Under the pieces are notes generated by a model. It was given only the letters and a program-made list of their open reading frames with translations. It was not told the DNA's origin and did no database searches. DNA of 64,000 bases from Linnemannia schmuckeri (lineage: Eukaryota > Mortierellomycota > Mortierellomycetes > Mortierellales > Mortierellaceae): NCBI GenBank assembly GCA_029449235.1, contig JANATG010000003.1, forward strand, positions 1,922,001 through 1,986,000, given 5' to 3'. Below, in pieces: positions 35,403-47,671 of the stretch. The stretch's first letter is position 1, and every line of letters begins with the position of its first letter. A program made the translations under genes and the position numbers.

Positions 35403-35436
<34 letters not shown>
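35403..35436. repeat. A34 homopolymer tract
   Basis: Uninterrupted A run in the gene-free region. No target-site duplication or element end was seen around it. Confidence 0.9.
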
Positions 35437-35443
<7 letters not shown>

Positions 35444-36975
35444 CTGAGGATATACCGCATTCTTGATCTCCGTCTATGAGAATGGGCCGTCATCTCCTGA
35501 TGCCCGATTCCACTCTCTTGAATCCTATCCGGACTCTGTTTTTCGCCCCAATCTATTTTTTTTTTGTTAATACTGCAGGTATTGAAGGTTTTTTTTCTAA
35601 AGCCGAGTAGGCAAGGGGAGCATTTCTCTAGAACCTCGGCTGAGATCGTCGATGCGAAGTTTCCGTTGAAGCATTGTCCCTTCTTTTCAAACTGTAAAAC
35701 TATGGCACCAAAATCCTCTGATAAACCTTTTTTTGTATTATTTTGCAAGGAGATATTTTTTACCGCGAAGGCCTGTTTCCAGCTCATAGCAACAAGAGTG
35801 TTGTTATGCTTTCACTCGCTCTCGCGCTGATTTTTGAGATTATAGTCTTTGAAGGACATCGTGGATGTTGGAAAGAAAGTTTTTGATAGTGATATCTCAC
35901 TTTAGTATTTCGTTTTACGGATTTCTTCACTTCGGATTTTTGTTCTTAATGCGCCTTCTCTGTGCCATCGCTTAAAAATTCAATTTGCTCAAGTGGATAA
36001 GCTGTCCGCTTCCATGTTGAGTCTTCGGAAGGTAACATCGTTACATCAAGCCACACGTACACGATATGAAATTGATAATAGACCGCAATTACTGCAGTTG
36101 TTTGTCATCCGCGATTCATCAAGGACATTTTTTGGCCCTTCTCTAAATTGAATCACAATTATTAACTCATGGATAAAACGTTTCTTGTGTCGAACTCGAG
36201 CACTACGCGATCTACTAAGGTGATGATGCTTCGTCAATTCCTTTTTTTTTTCTTTTGTGAAAACTGACATTCATGTCGACGTGTTTAAATAGTAGAAAGT
36301 ATGAAATCACTGAATGTTGTTTTAACGTTGTGGAACCCCCTTTTAGCTTTCCTTATCTACTACAGTTAAGAATGTGATGAGGTCAAATAGAAACAGAGAA
36401 CACAGGCTTCAAGCGTAACCTTCTTCGCAACGTACATGTGGCGATAACTTTGGAAAGTTGCTTGATTAGCTTTCTTTTCTTCATCGGTATTTAGTACCCA
36501 CAAGGTAAAAGAGAGACTTGACCATCAAGGATGGCACAAGATCTCTTCGGCGTACCATTCTCTCGACTTATCGCTTTCTCAATTCTCGCATTTTGAACAC
36601 TTGTAGGCCCTCTTGTTCGAGCACAAAGATCTTTCATTATTTTTTGTGTCTACGGCAGGATGTTGCATTGAAATAAAGAAAAGAGAAAAAATATGGGCGT
36701 TTTGGAAATGGCGAAGGGTGCGGAAGAGGAATGTGAAAAAGGGAGGATGGCATTGAAAAAAAAAAATAGGACAGTCAGGAAAATTCCGACCATATGACAC
36801 ATAGCAAATGACGTGTGATATATGGAAAGGCGATGGCGACTTTCAGTGGCATGAACTTGATAGGCTGTACGCACACACCAATGTGTCTTTTTATCTAATG
36901 TATTAAGTTTTTTTCAGGCATACTCTTGCCGCATATGGTATTATTTATTATATCGAACATCGGAGAGATTTGATA

Positions 36976-37232
36976 TTACGGACTCACGGGATCCTTGACA
37001 TCAGACTGGTATTCAGATTGAGTGGTCCCCGAACATGTGAATTCTGGTGGCATCACATCATCGTCGTCGCTGCTGCTCGCTTGATAAGGAGGAGGGAGGG
37101 TGGAATATCCAGGTACCGCGCCCCTGATGTGTTCTGGACGTGGAGACGTGATCCTGATATCCACTACCAAGTCACAATCGAACAGAGCGCGGGAAGAAAG
37201 AGAGATATTAGCAAAACCTAACATTTAGTCCT

Positions 37233-37270
<38 letters not shown>

Positions 37271-38607
37271 AACCACACCAATAGTCGGTCTACGAACTAA
37301 CAAAAAAAAGAAGGCACTTACTGTTGACACGAAGTTCTTTGGCCTCTTTCTCGCCCATACTCCCAGCGCGTACCATCATGATCAGTTTTAAACGATGTGA
37401 CTTTGTCACAGGCACAGTCTCAATACTGGCCGCCAACTCTCTAACCCCTGGCAGTTCCACCATCACAGTCCTCTCAAATCCTTGACTCGTCAATGGCCAT
37501 CCCTCCATGACCGGTAACACAAACACTATCTTCTTCTCGCAGCGCTTCTTGTCCAGCATCCGTGGCTCCCTCAGAATCGTGTATTCCTTCATTTTGACAA
37601 CTGCGTTTGTAATGATGAGCTCCTGATTCTTGTGGATATTGTTTTCGAGGAAGGGGTCTATCCGAATAGTCAATGGCACAATTTGGCCTTGGTAAAGCAC
37701 ACCCGAGGGGAGTGTGCACGTCACAGGCAGGATATCGTTCCACACTTGCTTGTACACCTTTGGCGCCTGCAGCTCTAATTCCCAAAGAGAAGTGCTGTAT
37801 ACCCAGACCAACTGCTTCACCGCCATGTTTCGAAACGGGAAATCCCTCGGCATATGGGCCTTGAACCGGTAATGGAACCATCCCCTCCTTCCCTCAATGG
37901 TTGGAGGCAGTCCTGGGTCGAGTTGGACCTCGAATTCGTAGCGTGTAATTCCAGGACTGATAACTTTGTTAATGCGGTTTAGTTTTACTTCCCAGGTTTG
38001 TTCCTGTAGACGGGTGATGTGGTGAAATGAGATATGTGATCCTCCATGCTCCTCTATACGTTGGTGTGGGGTTGTGGGGAGTGAGTAGATTAGCGTATTT
38101 GGATGAAACGAATTAAATTTGTTCCGCCCAAGCTTTGAGAGCATGGTTAACATTTCGTCATTTCCTCCAAAAGCAAAAGCAAAAGCAAAAAAAAAAAGGG
38201 GGGGGGGGGGGTGGGGAAGGAAAGGGGTGTCAACGGTTGAGCATACCTGACCATTTGGATTCTGCTCGCGCTTCAAAGGTCAGGGTAATGTCACTCGCCT
38301 TTGTCTCCTTGATGGTAGTGAACTCGACATAGCCCCTGATAACTAACGTTTGTACATCAAACCATAGAGAGAAACTAGTGTGAGCATATCATTCTTTGTT
38401 AGAAAACGTCAAAAAAACAACCCCCCCCCCCCCTCTCCCATAATACCACGCTGCTTGCTGCTGCCGCCTCCAGGAACAAAGGTTCTCACCTGCTGGTTCC
38501 TCTGGGGTGTGATAGTACAGAGGCTGTCCTTCTGGTCCATGTTCCTGGGTGTGAAAGCGAATTGTGATGGACTTGCTTGCGTCCTTACTGTAGTCCAAGA
38601 TAGCCAT
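36976..38607 (-). CDS. Alpha-arrestin with PPxY motif
   Basis: Four exons on the minus strand: 38607-38490, 38342-38247, 38053-37322, 37163-36976; 377 aa. Alpha-arrestins bind plasma-membrane proteins and recruit the Rsp5/Nedd4 ubiquitin ligase for endocytosis. The N-terminal arrestin fold begins with SITIRFHTQEH and VIRGYVEFTTIKE; later blocks are ITRYEFEVQLDPGLPPTIEG, GWFHYRFKAHMPRDFPF and the C-domain ISPG/VLYQGQIVPLTIRID. PPPY at residues 339-342 fits WW-domain binding by Rsp5. The protein is shorter than most fungal alpha-arrestins and ends 35 residues after this motif, in an acidic Ser/Asp segment. The exon 2 acceptor used (38343-38344) is the one giving a sensible frame; a second AG a few bases on would shift it. 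Both introns around exon 2 hold long G/C homopolymers. Confidence 0.85.
37235..37267. repeat. A33 tract in intron 3 of the arrestin gene
   Basis: On the sense (minus) strand it is T33, about 70 nt upstream of the chosen acceptor at 37164-37165. Confidence 0.9.
38198..38211. repeat. G14 tract in arrestin intron 2
   Basis: Preceded by AAAAGC repeats and an A run. In the transcript it reads as C14 followed by T-rich sequence. Confidence 0.9.
38421..38433. repeat. C13 tract in arrestin intron 1
   Basis: In the transcript it reads as G13, complementary to the C14 of intron 2 on the other side of exon 2. Confidence 0.9.
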
Positions 38608-39188
38608 GATTGCTGTATTTGTGGGGGAGAGGTAGGTGTTGCTGAGTTGGTGGCCCCTCCTGTCCTGTGCTGTCCTTGATTCCCGTCCTATTGGTTCCTT
38701 GCGTCCTGCGTTCGGGGTGGGTGAATTGTTTGATAAAAGTTGAGAAGATAAAACAGAAAGAAAGAAATGAAAGAGAAAAGACAGAGAGAAAAATGAAAGA
38801 GAGAAAAATGAAAGAGAGAAAAGAAAGAGAAAGAAACAAAAGACGAGAAAGAAGGAAAAGAAAGAATTCAGCGTGGATGTCAAACAATGGTTTAATTTTT
38901 GGAAAGATGGAAGACAGAGAAGGATCTTTAGGTTCCATGAATGCTTTAGCCCAAAACAAGCGAACCGACCACTCAGGATTTTCTTGACGTTCTTTTTTTT
39001 TTTTTTTTCCTTCTTTCTTGTCTTCTCCACTTTAAATGACATTCGATCAACAGTCTCAAGCATGCGCAAATTAAAGTTTACAGTCATACGTTTTCGCTTC
39101 TGAAAATGGTAAACAATGTAAGCCAAGTATCTCAGCGTAAATATCATTTTATTTTACCATTGCATTTCAAAATAGCCATCGATTCTAA
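38608..39188. other. Intergenic region, arrestin promoter and channel gene 3' end
   Basis: It is purine-rich on the plus strand at 38750-38870, with AAATGAAAGAGAG units (CT-rich in the arrestin sense, like other leaders here). A T run lies at 38992-39008. No gene is seen. Confidence 0.5.
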
Positions 39189-42100
39189 TCATCGTGCGGC
39201 TTGAGACTCACGTCGGCTAACACTACTGACAGTCAGGGGTCGACTCCCTCCACCCGGCAATACAATCGGGATCGATGACCGCACACGCTGTCGATTGTTC
39301 CCTCCACCTCCATTTGCGTTAGACGAGGACAGGCTCGCATTGCTGGAACTGTTGCATCTTTGGCGACGAGCAGCGGAGGCGTTGGACTCTTGTTGTGCCA
39401 GAGTGAACAACATACTATCCTGCGAGACGTCATTCCAGTTGATGGATGTGGGAGTCTGCTGCTGGTCTTGGATCTTGGTGACCAAGGATGTTGAAGAAGA
39501 GCCAGTCATAGTGTTTGTGGAGAAGATGTGGTTGTTGACGTTGACGTTAAAACCCTTCCTGCCACCGCCACCAGCGGCAGCAGTAGAGTGGGTCATCAAA
39601 TCATCAGGGATGGTTGACGTAAACGGGCTTGGTGGGAGTGTCGGGAGAGGGGTCAGAGGTGCAGGTGTGAATTTCTTCAGCGAGGTGACGATCTTGAGCC
39701 CGGGTGCGTCGCCGCGCCTTGCGTGTGCTGGCTGAGATGATGATTTACCAGTTCTGCTTCCAGATGACTGGGGGTGAGAAATGGTGATCGCGGGTAAGGA
39801 AGACGAGGCTAACGAAGATGATTCGAAGGATGCTACCGCTCGGCTCTCGCGACGAGAGTTGGTGCCGTCTTGAGGCGTATTCGGGACGTTTCCATGTACA
39901 GCGGTGACACTGGAAGGAAGACTATTGCTGCGTTGAAATGGACCAAAGGCTGGACCGGCCTCGTTGGGGGAAGAGGTATGGGCGTTGTAGAGATCGTCAG
40001 GGTGCTGGTAGTCAGGGTGGAAAGGCGAGAGAGGGTGGATGTTTCTTTGAATGGTTGCGACATTCCTGGAATGTCCTTCAAAGGGAAGTGGCTGTTGTTC
40101 GTCTGGGAATCGGTACTCTGCAAAGTTTTGGATCCTACTGTTAACAGAGGGTGTTGATCCTGAATCCAGGAGGGTTGTGGTGGTGGGGTCAGAGTTTGGC
40201 ACAGACTCGACTGGGGAAGGGGTCGAAGTTGAGAGGTGAGAGGAATCCTCTTGATCGTTTAGGGATCCTAGGACAGGTGACATGGATGGAGGTGTTGCCA
40301 GCATGGCAGACGAGAGCGACGCGCATCTAGACGGAGGCGAAGGAGGCGGTGGCCCAGCCAAAAGGCTCTCAGGAATAAAAGTGCTCCTGAAGATAGGGAG
40401 TACTTCTCGTCGCACACTCTCACGTCTGGCACGGGATCCATAAGAGATGGTTGCACGACTCGATAACCCAGAAGATCCACCGATCGTCTTTGTATCCATT
40501 ACTTGACGCCCAACTCTCATTGACGCAGGTCGTCGTCGTTGCTGCTGGTACTGAAGAGACAAGGACAAACGAGACTCTGACCCACTGGTGGCCCGGTCCT
40601 CGGGCTCCATCCTGTTGTCGGTGTGACTATCGCGGACTGCAGACTCGCTTCGACGACGCGTCATGTATGCTGACTGGACCCAAGGACCATTTGGATCGAC
40701 ATTTGGCACAAAAAGTCCCAGGCGATCAGGACTAAGTCCTTGACCACTGGCGTCATCGCCGTCCTCCGAGATCGAAGCAAGACCAAGACCATGCTCGCTG
40801 CTCCCTGAATCGTTCTGGCCAGAGGACTTCAAGTTGGTGGGGAGGTTTGCAGACTTGCAGTAGTCGAGAATATGGGACGACTGGCTGCCATAGCTTTGCG
40901 TCGATTCTCGAAGTTCCTTGGTCACTCCTCTCGTCTCCTCCTCATCTGCCTTCTCAACTTCACTTTCCTTCTCCTCCCATTGGTCCTGCACAGAGCACTT
41001 GTCCGTGGACCATCGTCGTCCGTTGCTGAAGTCATCCTCACCATTGTCCTCATCATCGCTGGCCGGTGTACAATGAATCGTCGGGTTAGATCCAATGCCC
41101 ATCATACCAACAAGTCCTGTCATACTCTCATCGCCTACCCGCGAAAACTCGTTTGCCCTCCTGCCCGGACGCTCGCCATCAATATCATCCTCATCATCAT
41201 CCTTGCCGTAATCGCCCTTTTCATCCTTAACCGAGACCACAAAAATGTCTTCATCACTCAACAGGTTCGTTGTCTTCTTGTTCTTTTTGGCCTCCTTACT
41301 CGCCTTGATCACGCTCCACAAACGCCAGAGTGCTTTGCCAAGCTGGTAGCTGATAAGACAAGCGAGGACGATCATCACAAGGGCCTGTGTACCCGTAATG
41401 ACGACGCCAACAACCGTCCTGGTGACAGCCGATAGGGCGGTTCCCTCGATCAGGATCGCAAGCATGACGACATTCAGGACACGAACGCAGCCCAATGTTC
41501 CATTGAGCCGGTTGGATGTCAAATCCGAGAACGGGCGCTTCCAGATTGTCAAGACCGCAAAGGCGACCTCGACCAAGAGCAACAGACTGACTTGTGCCCA
41601 GGATTTGGAAGATCCATGGTTGCTATGGTGCAGCTCGTGATAGTCCTCAGAAAACTGGCCCAGTCCGATGATCGCAGCTTTGGATATCTGGTAGAGGAGC
41701 ACGGGGAGAAAGAACCAGTAAGCCGAAAGGACATATTGGTCGTAGAGGGCGCCGTACTTGGACTTTATCCGCTCATCAAAGAACAGACTCGTCCCTCCTG
41801 CACGACGGAGCCGCAGCGTGATGTAGGTGACCAGCGCCAAGAACAAGAGCACAGCCATGGCCGCCAGGAGAGTGATCGCCCATGAGTCCTTGAGTGTAAG
41901 CTGGTAGAACGCCATAGTCGCGACCGCAAAGTAAGCCAGGAGGACCACACGGAGCATCCCTCCAAGGTAGTAGTTCGTAAACCGGCGGCGAAGCTTTGTA
42001 AATTTGCCTGGGCGGAAGTAAGCGTAGGCCTCGAGACCGATTCGGAGGAGGAGGGCCAGGACGGAGGTTGCCAGGAGAAGGATGAGAAAAAGGAAGAGGG

Positions 42101-44059
42101 AGGTCATAAACATGTTCTTGGCGGGGATTAGGAGTCTTTGGCCGTATGACACTAAACCGGGTGGGCTTAGAGCGTTGGTCGAGGGGTTGTATCCGCCTTG
42201 TGGCCAGGCCACTGGTGGTGTCACCTGAGGATTGGATGAGTCAGGGGTTGGTGTTGTTGTAGGGTTGGGTGCACCAGAGTCGTTTAGGGCTGAGAGATGG
42301 TCACCGAGTCGGTTCATAAGGGACGCATCTTGGAGGGAAGGGAGCGTGTCGGCACCAGTGACCGAAGCAGGAGCTGGAGTAGCTGTGGGGCTTGGAGGTG
42401 GCGCTGGAGCTGCTGGAGGAGCAGATACGGGATTTGGAAGTGGCGCTGAAGTTGTCGGAGGAGTAGAAGGGACAACCTGGCGTTTGGAAACTGCGGGTTT
42501 GAGGATGTGTGCCAAATCAACTTTTGCCATCGCCATCGAGATTGCCTGACTCTGAGTCTTGTTAGGAACAACAGCTTGCTCAACAAAGCTCTTGACGGCG
42601 TCGTCCATCATCGATTGCACCGACAAGATCTTGACAGGAACATTCTGTTCGACCGCCGTCGCAGCAGCGTTGCTAGTCACCGTTGTTGCCTTTGAATCTC
42701 CCTCGTCCTCGGGGCCGACCTGTCCATTGAATACCATATTTTCGGCGCTAGTTGTGTTCGCCTCAGCTCCGGCTGCAGCTGCAGCAGTGCGAGAAGTTCG
42801 TATCCTCAAATTATCAATCGCATCATTCCACCCACCCGCCTGAACAAGCCCCATACTCCACCCAAAATTCTGCGTCCACTGCTGCAACAATTCCGGATAC
42901 TCTAGCGTCAACGACCCAGACATGGCAATAAATTGACAGAACGACACCACATCTACGACGGAGGGCGATAACCCTCCCACAGAGCCCACAGTCCCGGTCC
43001 CACCGGTCCCACCAGTCGCCACCAGCGGCATAGTTGTGAGCACCGCAGCAGACGACAAGAAGGCCAAGAGGCCCGTGACGGCTGCAACTGTGACGGATGC
43101 AACTGTGAGGGAGACAGAGGCGGTGGTAACGACTGGGGACTGGGCGCTGATGGTGTTTGTGAGAGGGACCGAAGTGCAGAGGATAGGGTTTCCATCGGTT
43201 TCATAGAGTTGAATTGACGCCAGGGCTTCGACGGCTGGGAGGGAGAAGAGTTGTTTAGGTAGTTGATCTGGGAAGATTGCAGGGGCAGGGAACGTTTTTT
43301 GGAATGAGAAGCTTCCTTTGAACCTATTTTTTTGTTTTGTTTTGTTTTGTTTAGATGGAGAACAGCAAGGAGGTGAATGAGTGAAAAGAAAGAGCGACAG
43401 TGAGAATGGGTGAGACATGTGTGTGTATGTTTACCTCGAAGTAAATGGCGCGACTTTCGAGAGATCGACAGCTTCATCGTAAAGGACATGGTCGTATGCG
43501 GTGAGGAGGATGTGCGCTACTCAAAGTAATGAACAAAAAAAAATTGTGAGCCATGGTTCACATCAACTTTTCCACATTCAGATTTCTCATTCAAAAAGGG
43601 ACTGCCTGTAGAAAGATATTATGCGGCTGTACCAGAAGTGATATTAAGTTCGCGGTCAGTCGACCCCTCCGCATTGAGCGAGATGGTGTTGGTCTGTTCG
43701 TCGTACAACAGCGCAAGATTCGACAACTGAATCTGCTGTTGCTGGTCGCCTTCTTCTTCGCTGTTGGAATCTTTTGCTCTTATATTGGCGCAGCTCCGGA
43801 ACCCGATGGATCGGATAGTGTTTTTGGAAGAGGTGAGGCCGTTGATGGGGGCGATGGGATCGTTGTTGTTGTTATCGTGATTGTTGGCAAATAGTGTACT
43901 TGGCTCTGTAAGTGCTATTAATTCAGTGTTGTTATTGCTGCTGTTGGTGGTGGATGTTGATGTCGGGGATGCGGGTGCAGTGTGTACGGAGGAAGGGAGG
44001 GATAAGGCGATGATGAGCAGGGCCATTCCTGCGCTGAAGAATGTGCTTTTGCTTTTCAT
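39189..44059 (-). CDS. Flc/TRP-like membrane protein (ML-like plus TRP domain)
   Basis: Three exons on the minus strand: 44059-43633, 43516-43435, 43323-39189; 1547 aa. Fungal Flc/TRP-like proteins are ER, vacuole or plasma-membrane proteins tied to calcium, FAD transport and cell-wall integrity. A signal peptide covers about residues 1-27 (MALLIIALSLPSSVHTAPA). The lumenal ML-like part has FRSCANIRAKDSNSE, IQLSNLALLYDEQTNTISL and LLTAYDHVLYDEAVDLSKV. The TRP region has about nine hydrophobic helices, starting with TTASVSLTVASVTVAAVTGL and including MFMTSLFLFLILLLATSVLA. A Pro/Ala-rich lumenal loop (about 42230-42480) splits the first helices from the rest. From about residue 850 on, a hydrophilic tail of about 700 residues carries acidic, Ser-rich and SP/TP-rich stretches. 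Ion selectivity is not deducible. Confidence 0.85.
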
Positions 44060-44461
44060 CTTTGAGAATTGTTGTGGTTGTTGTGTATGTGTGATGGCTC
44101 GTGTATTGGTATTTTGGTGTTTTAGTGGAGGGAGGGAGGAGTTGGGGGTAAATGTGTGGAGGAATTAGGTGTTAGGAGGTATGTCGTGTTGACAGTTGTA
44201 AGAGCAGCGAGAATATGTAGAAAGTGGCAGAAATGAAGACGAAGGTGTTGTCAAAGAGGAAGTGGCGAAGTGGGAAAGAAGTGTAAGGTGAAGAGAGATT
44301 GAAAAAAAAAGAGATGAATGAAGTCGAAAAAGTAAATGCAAATCTGCAAGAACGAAGGAACAATACGAAGAGGAAGGACTATAAACATGGAATGATTCCT
44401 CTTGTTCCCGCCTTCACTTTATATATCGACCATTTGAAGCCAATGGCGAGGTATGGTAAAA

Positions 44462-44496
<35 letters not shown>

Positions 44497-45266
44497 TTCG
44501 AGACGAGATGAGTGGAAGGCACAAGATGACGATCCACCTTTCACCCTCAACGCAGCACACGACGTAAACGCGTCTGTTGATGCTGTTTCCTTCGGGTCCG
44601 TCCTCCCATCTCCTTTTCTCTTTACTTTATTCGCGTCGAACCTAAGTCGCAATCAAGTTTCCATCCAACATGACATTAACTCCTGTGTATGTACGCCTCT
44701 GTCTTGGTTCCTGCAGAAAAACACGGTCATACAATCGGAACCATACTGGATGTGTACCTACTTAACAATCCTTTTTGAACCCTCTTTTCTTATTTTGTCT
44801 GACTAAAGTAAGCTCAAAGTAGGAATGGAATCCAGACGTTGTGGATACAAGCGTGTTTTTTGCATGTGTATCATCGCACTTCTCCTTTTCTCTTTCTTTT
44901 CTTCTCGTCTCGTCTTGTTCGCTTTACTTCCCTCTGCCGAGGATGAACCGGAAGCTATTGCGAAAAGAAGCGCTAGTCAAGAAGAAATTCAGGAGGCAAA
45001 TTTTTTTTCTTGTTTATTGTTCTCGTACTTTGGCCATGAGGGCCAAAAATCTGAACACCTCCGTGAAAACTAAAGTACAAATCAGGTTCGCATTACTCGC
45101 TTGTGTAACTCCAGATTACCACACTAACCATGAGACCTTCCATTGCAAAGAAGACACTAGTATACATGTACATATTAAGGTATATGTATTATGAGAAAAT
45201 GCATCTATCGAAGTAAGAAGTACACCGCACCAAACTGTTGTAATTAGCAGATCCCTCTCTCAAAGA
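44060..45266. other. Intergenic region upstream of the channel gene
   Basis: An A29 tract (44465-44493) reads as T29 on the sense strand of the channel gene, 406 bp before its start. The proximal leader is G/A-rich on the plus strand (CT-rich in sense). No gene is seen. Confidence 0.5.
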
Positions 45267-47042
45267 TCATCGCGAAGACCTTTGCTGCTTCTTCTGCTGT
45301 TGTTCTCGACTCATCTTCTTGGCATATCGCCTCTTTACCCGCACAATCCGCGCCACACGGCCATCGTTACTAATCAATCGCCTCTCATCCTTCTCATCCT
45401 CATCCACCTCCATCTTCACTCGAGCTTTTCCATCTCTTTCAATTCCCCCGACTTCGCTATCGATCTCGACCAGGTTCTCGTTCTTATCCATCTCAGAGGA
45501 CAGCCCAAACATAGAGGGAAAATCAAACAATGGGCCGTCCTTTTTAGGTGTTGCTGATAAGGATGACGCAGAGACTGAGATTGTGGCTGTGGCCGTGATT
45601 GTGGCGAGCGTCAGTCCTGTCTGTTGCATTGCACCTCCGGTGTTCACGGCTGCCACTGGTGATGTTGCGGTAGCACCAGGAGCTGCGGGTGTGGTCGCGG
45701 GAGTGATTGTGTCTACTGCTTCAAGTTGCGTGGTGATTGTTGTAGTGGTTGTAGTGGTCGTAATGGGCTTGACTCCACCGCCAAATAGTCTGTCCAAAAA
45801 ACCTAAAATACCCCCAGGTGCAGATGTAGTTGCTGTTGTCGTTGTAGGTGTTGGTCTGTATGCAGCTGGTGGTGCGAGCATTGATGTCGGCGACTCGGAT
45901 CCGCCACCGCCTCCTCCAAAGACCCCGCTCAAGGTCTTACCAATCCCATCTCCAGATGCGGGTTTCGGCGTAGGCGCCGGAATCGATCCTCCACCGTCCC
46001 CAAAGATCCCGCGCAAGAATCCACCAATCCCACCTCCAGATGCGGGCTTCGGCGTAGGCGCCGGAATCGATCCTCCGCCGTCCCCAAAGATCTCACGCAA
46101 GAACCCACCAATCCCGCCTCCATATGCGGGTGTCGGCGTAGACACCGGAGTCGATCCTCCACCATCCCCAAAGATACCGCTCCAGAATCCACCAGTCTCA
46201 CCACCGCCCGGTTTAGCATCTACAGGACAAGAGGGCGGGTGGGCATTGGTGGCGAGGATGTCAAGGTAGGAGATGTAATAGCTGATGGATTGGAGGACGT
46301 GGATGATGCTCAGGAACGTGGGCACTGATGGGAGGAATGTGATGGCGTCCAGGATTCCCTCAGCTCCAAAGTCGCTCGATTTTTTTTCGTGAGATGTAAC
46401 AATCCCTCCCACACTTGTTAACAATGGTATTGGTTAGGTTTAGATATGATGATAACATTGCAGATGTTGGAATAACAACCAAAAACGATAAAAATGAAAA
46501 ATTACGCACACAACTTACATGGCAAAGTTGATACGGTCCGTCATATCATAAGACGCACATTGGCAAGAAGCACCTGCAGTACCGATCGTCAAGGCCTTGG
46601 GATTCGCACACCCAAGACTCAACGCCGTCTTTGTCTTTGTCGAACCCTGAACCCCCTCTTCATCATTATCAATCATCCGTTCCTTACATGCAACAGTACA
46701 GAGCGTCCCAAAGGTCTTACAGTACCCCTCCATGGTATTGATCAAAGGTTCGACATGCTGGATGGGGAGTTGACCCAGGATCTGGCGGATCCCATTCTTA
46801 GCCATCTCGAACTCCTCGGGTGTCAGTCCCTGTGGGGATTCTACCAGCTGCTGTTTCTGATCATGTTGTTGCTGTGTATTTTTCAACTGTTGATTATGTT
46901 GGCCATTGCTCTTGATATTGGTTGCTGCGATGGGATGTTGATGGGCCTCAAAGGCAGCTTGATTAGCTTGTTGTTCGGCCCGCTGAGCTTGCACGACAGC
47001 AAGGAAGAGTGCTGTGAGAAGTGTTGGTTTTGTAACACGCAT
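45267..47042 (-). CDS. Unknown secreted repeat protein
   Basis: Two exons on the minus strand, 47042-46519 and 46413-45267; 556 aa. The acceptor is AAG at 46414, with a CTAAC branch-like site just upstream; this joint keeps frame. The start gives a signal peptide (MRVTKPTLLTALFLAVVQAQ). Residues 25-65 are Gln/His-rich. A Cys cluster follows (YCKTFGTLCTVACKERM, LGCANPKALTIG, CQCASYDMTDRINFA), suggesting disulfides outside the cytoplasm. Then come three 28-residue Gly/Pro repeats, a Thr/Ala-rich stretch with poly-Thr, and a Lys/Arg/Gln-rich end. I do not recognise the family. A cell-wall-associated or secreted effector-like protein is possible. If the intron is not real, exon 1 alone would stop two codons later, after 175 residues. 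Confidence 0.65.
45940..46191 (-). repeat. 84-bp tandem repeat, three copies, in the secreted protein gene
   Basis: Units begin at 45940, 46024 and 46108, exactly 84 bp apart, and differ by a few bases. Each encodes 28 residues with the core IFGDGGGSIPAPTPKPAS preceded by GGIGGFLR. A diverged fourth copy flanks the array on the N-terminal side (to about 46220) and a further one on the C-terminal side. Confidence 0.85.
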
Positions 47043-47128
47043 GGCTCTTTTCGGACGTGGTGTCTGTGTGTTGGAGAAGAAAGGAGAGAAAAAGAGAATT
47101 ATGAAACTACGTGAGGAATGAAATAAAC

Positions 47129-47169
<41 letters not shown>

Positions 47170-47671
47170 GGGAAATGAGACGAGAGGGAGGAAGGTTACG
47201 ATGAAAGGGAACGCGAGGTAGAAGGAGGAAGAGATCAGGTAAAGGGGGAATGAAAGGGGAACGAGGAAGGAGTGAGGGATGATATAGGGCGAAAGTGGAT
47301 ACAATAATAAGAAGGAAGTGATATCGAAATAAGAATATGATGGATAGGTTTTTACGCGCAGAACAAACAAAAGATAAGCGTGCTTTTAGCTACTGACAAA
47401 CGCGACCATGGATTATCGCGACATGAACGCGATTGTTAACAGAGAAAATCAACCACGTACAACAATTGAGACACGTACATACGTCTAGTGGTGAAGGACC
47501 AAAGGAAACCTAAAGAAGGTGTAGGCAGCCTCCCATTGGCCACATCGATCCTGTTCACTTTCGCAGGTCTCCATCCCTCTCAAGAACCCTTCTTGAGCAT
47601 CCTTTTTTCTTTTTGCCATCATACCATCACTCATCCCCACACATTTCACAAAACACATTTACATCTCCACA
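47043..47671. promoter_or_regulatory. Divergent promoter, secreted protein / FKBP
   Basis: 628 bp separate the two starts. An A37 tract (47131-47167, T37 in the sense of the secreted protein gene) lies 89 bp before that gene. The sequence next to it is G/A-rich on the plus strand (47168-47290). The FKBP side is CT/CA-rich from about 47590. Confidence 0.5.
47131..47167. repeat. A37 homopolymer tract
   Basis: The longest homopolymer in the window, in the leader or promoter of the minus-strand secreted protein gene. Confidence 0.9.

Larger units (their letters stand above)
34708..36975. other. Gene-free AT-rich region
   Basis: It lies between the 3' ends of the Sac gene (+) and the arrestin gene (-). 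It holds the tandem repeat at 34762-34885 and an A34 tract at 35403-35436. Short open frames on both strands are Phe/Lys-rich and unsupported. Both flanking genes end here, so the region is longer than needed for two 3' ends. Confidence 0.5.

Noticed and set aside
35403..35436. A34 tract as the tail of a retroposed element
   Set aside because: No upstream element body, coding relic or target-site duplication could be identified.
35985..36060. tRNA-like string (GCTCAAGTGGATAAGC followed by paired-looking segments)
   Set aside because: The D-arm-like part is present, but there is no proper anticodon arm and no GGTTCGAATCC-type T-arm, so it does not fold as a tRNA.
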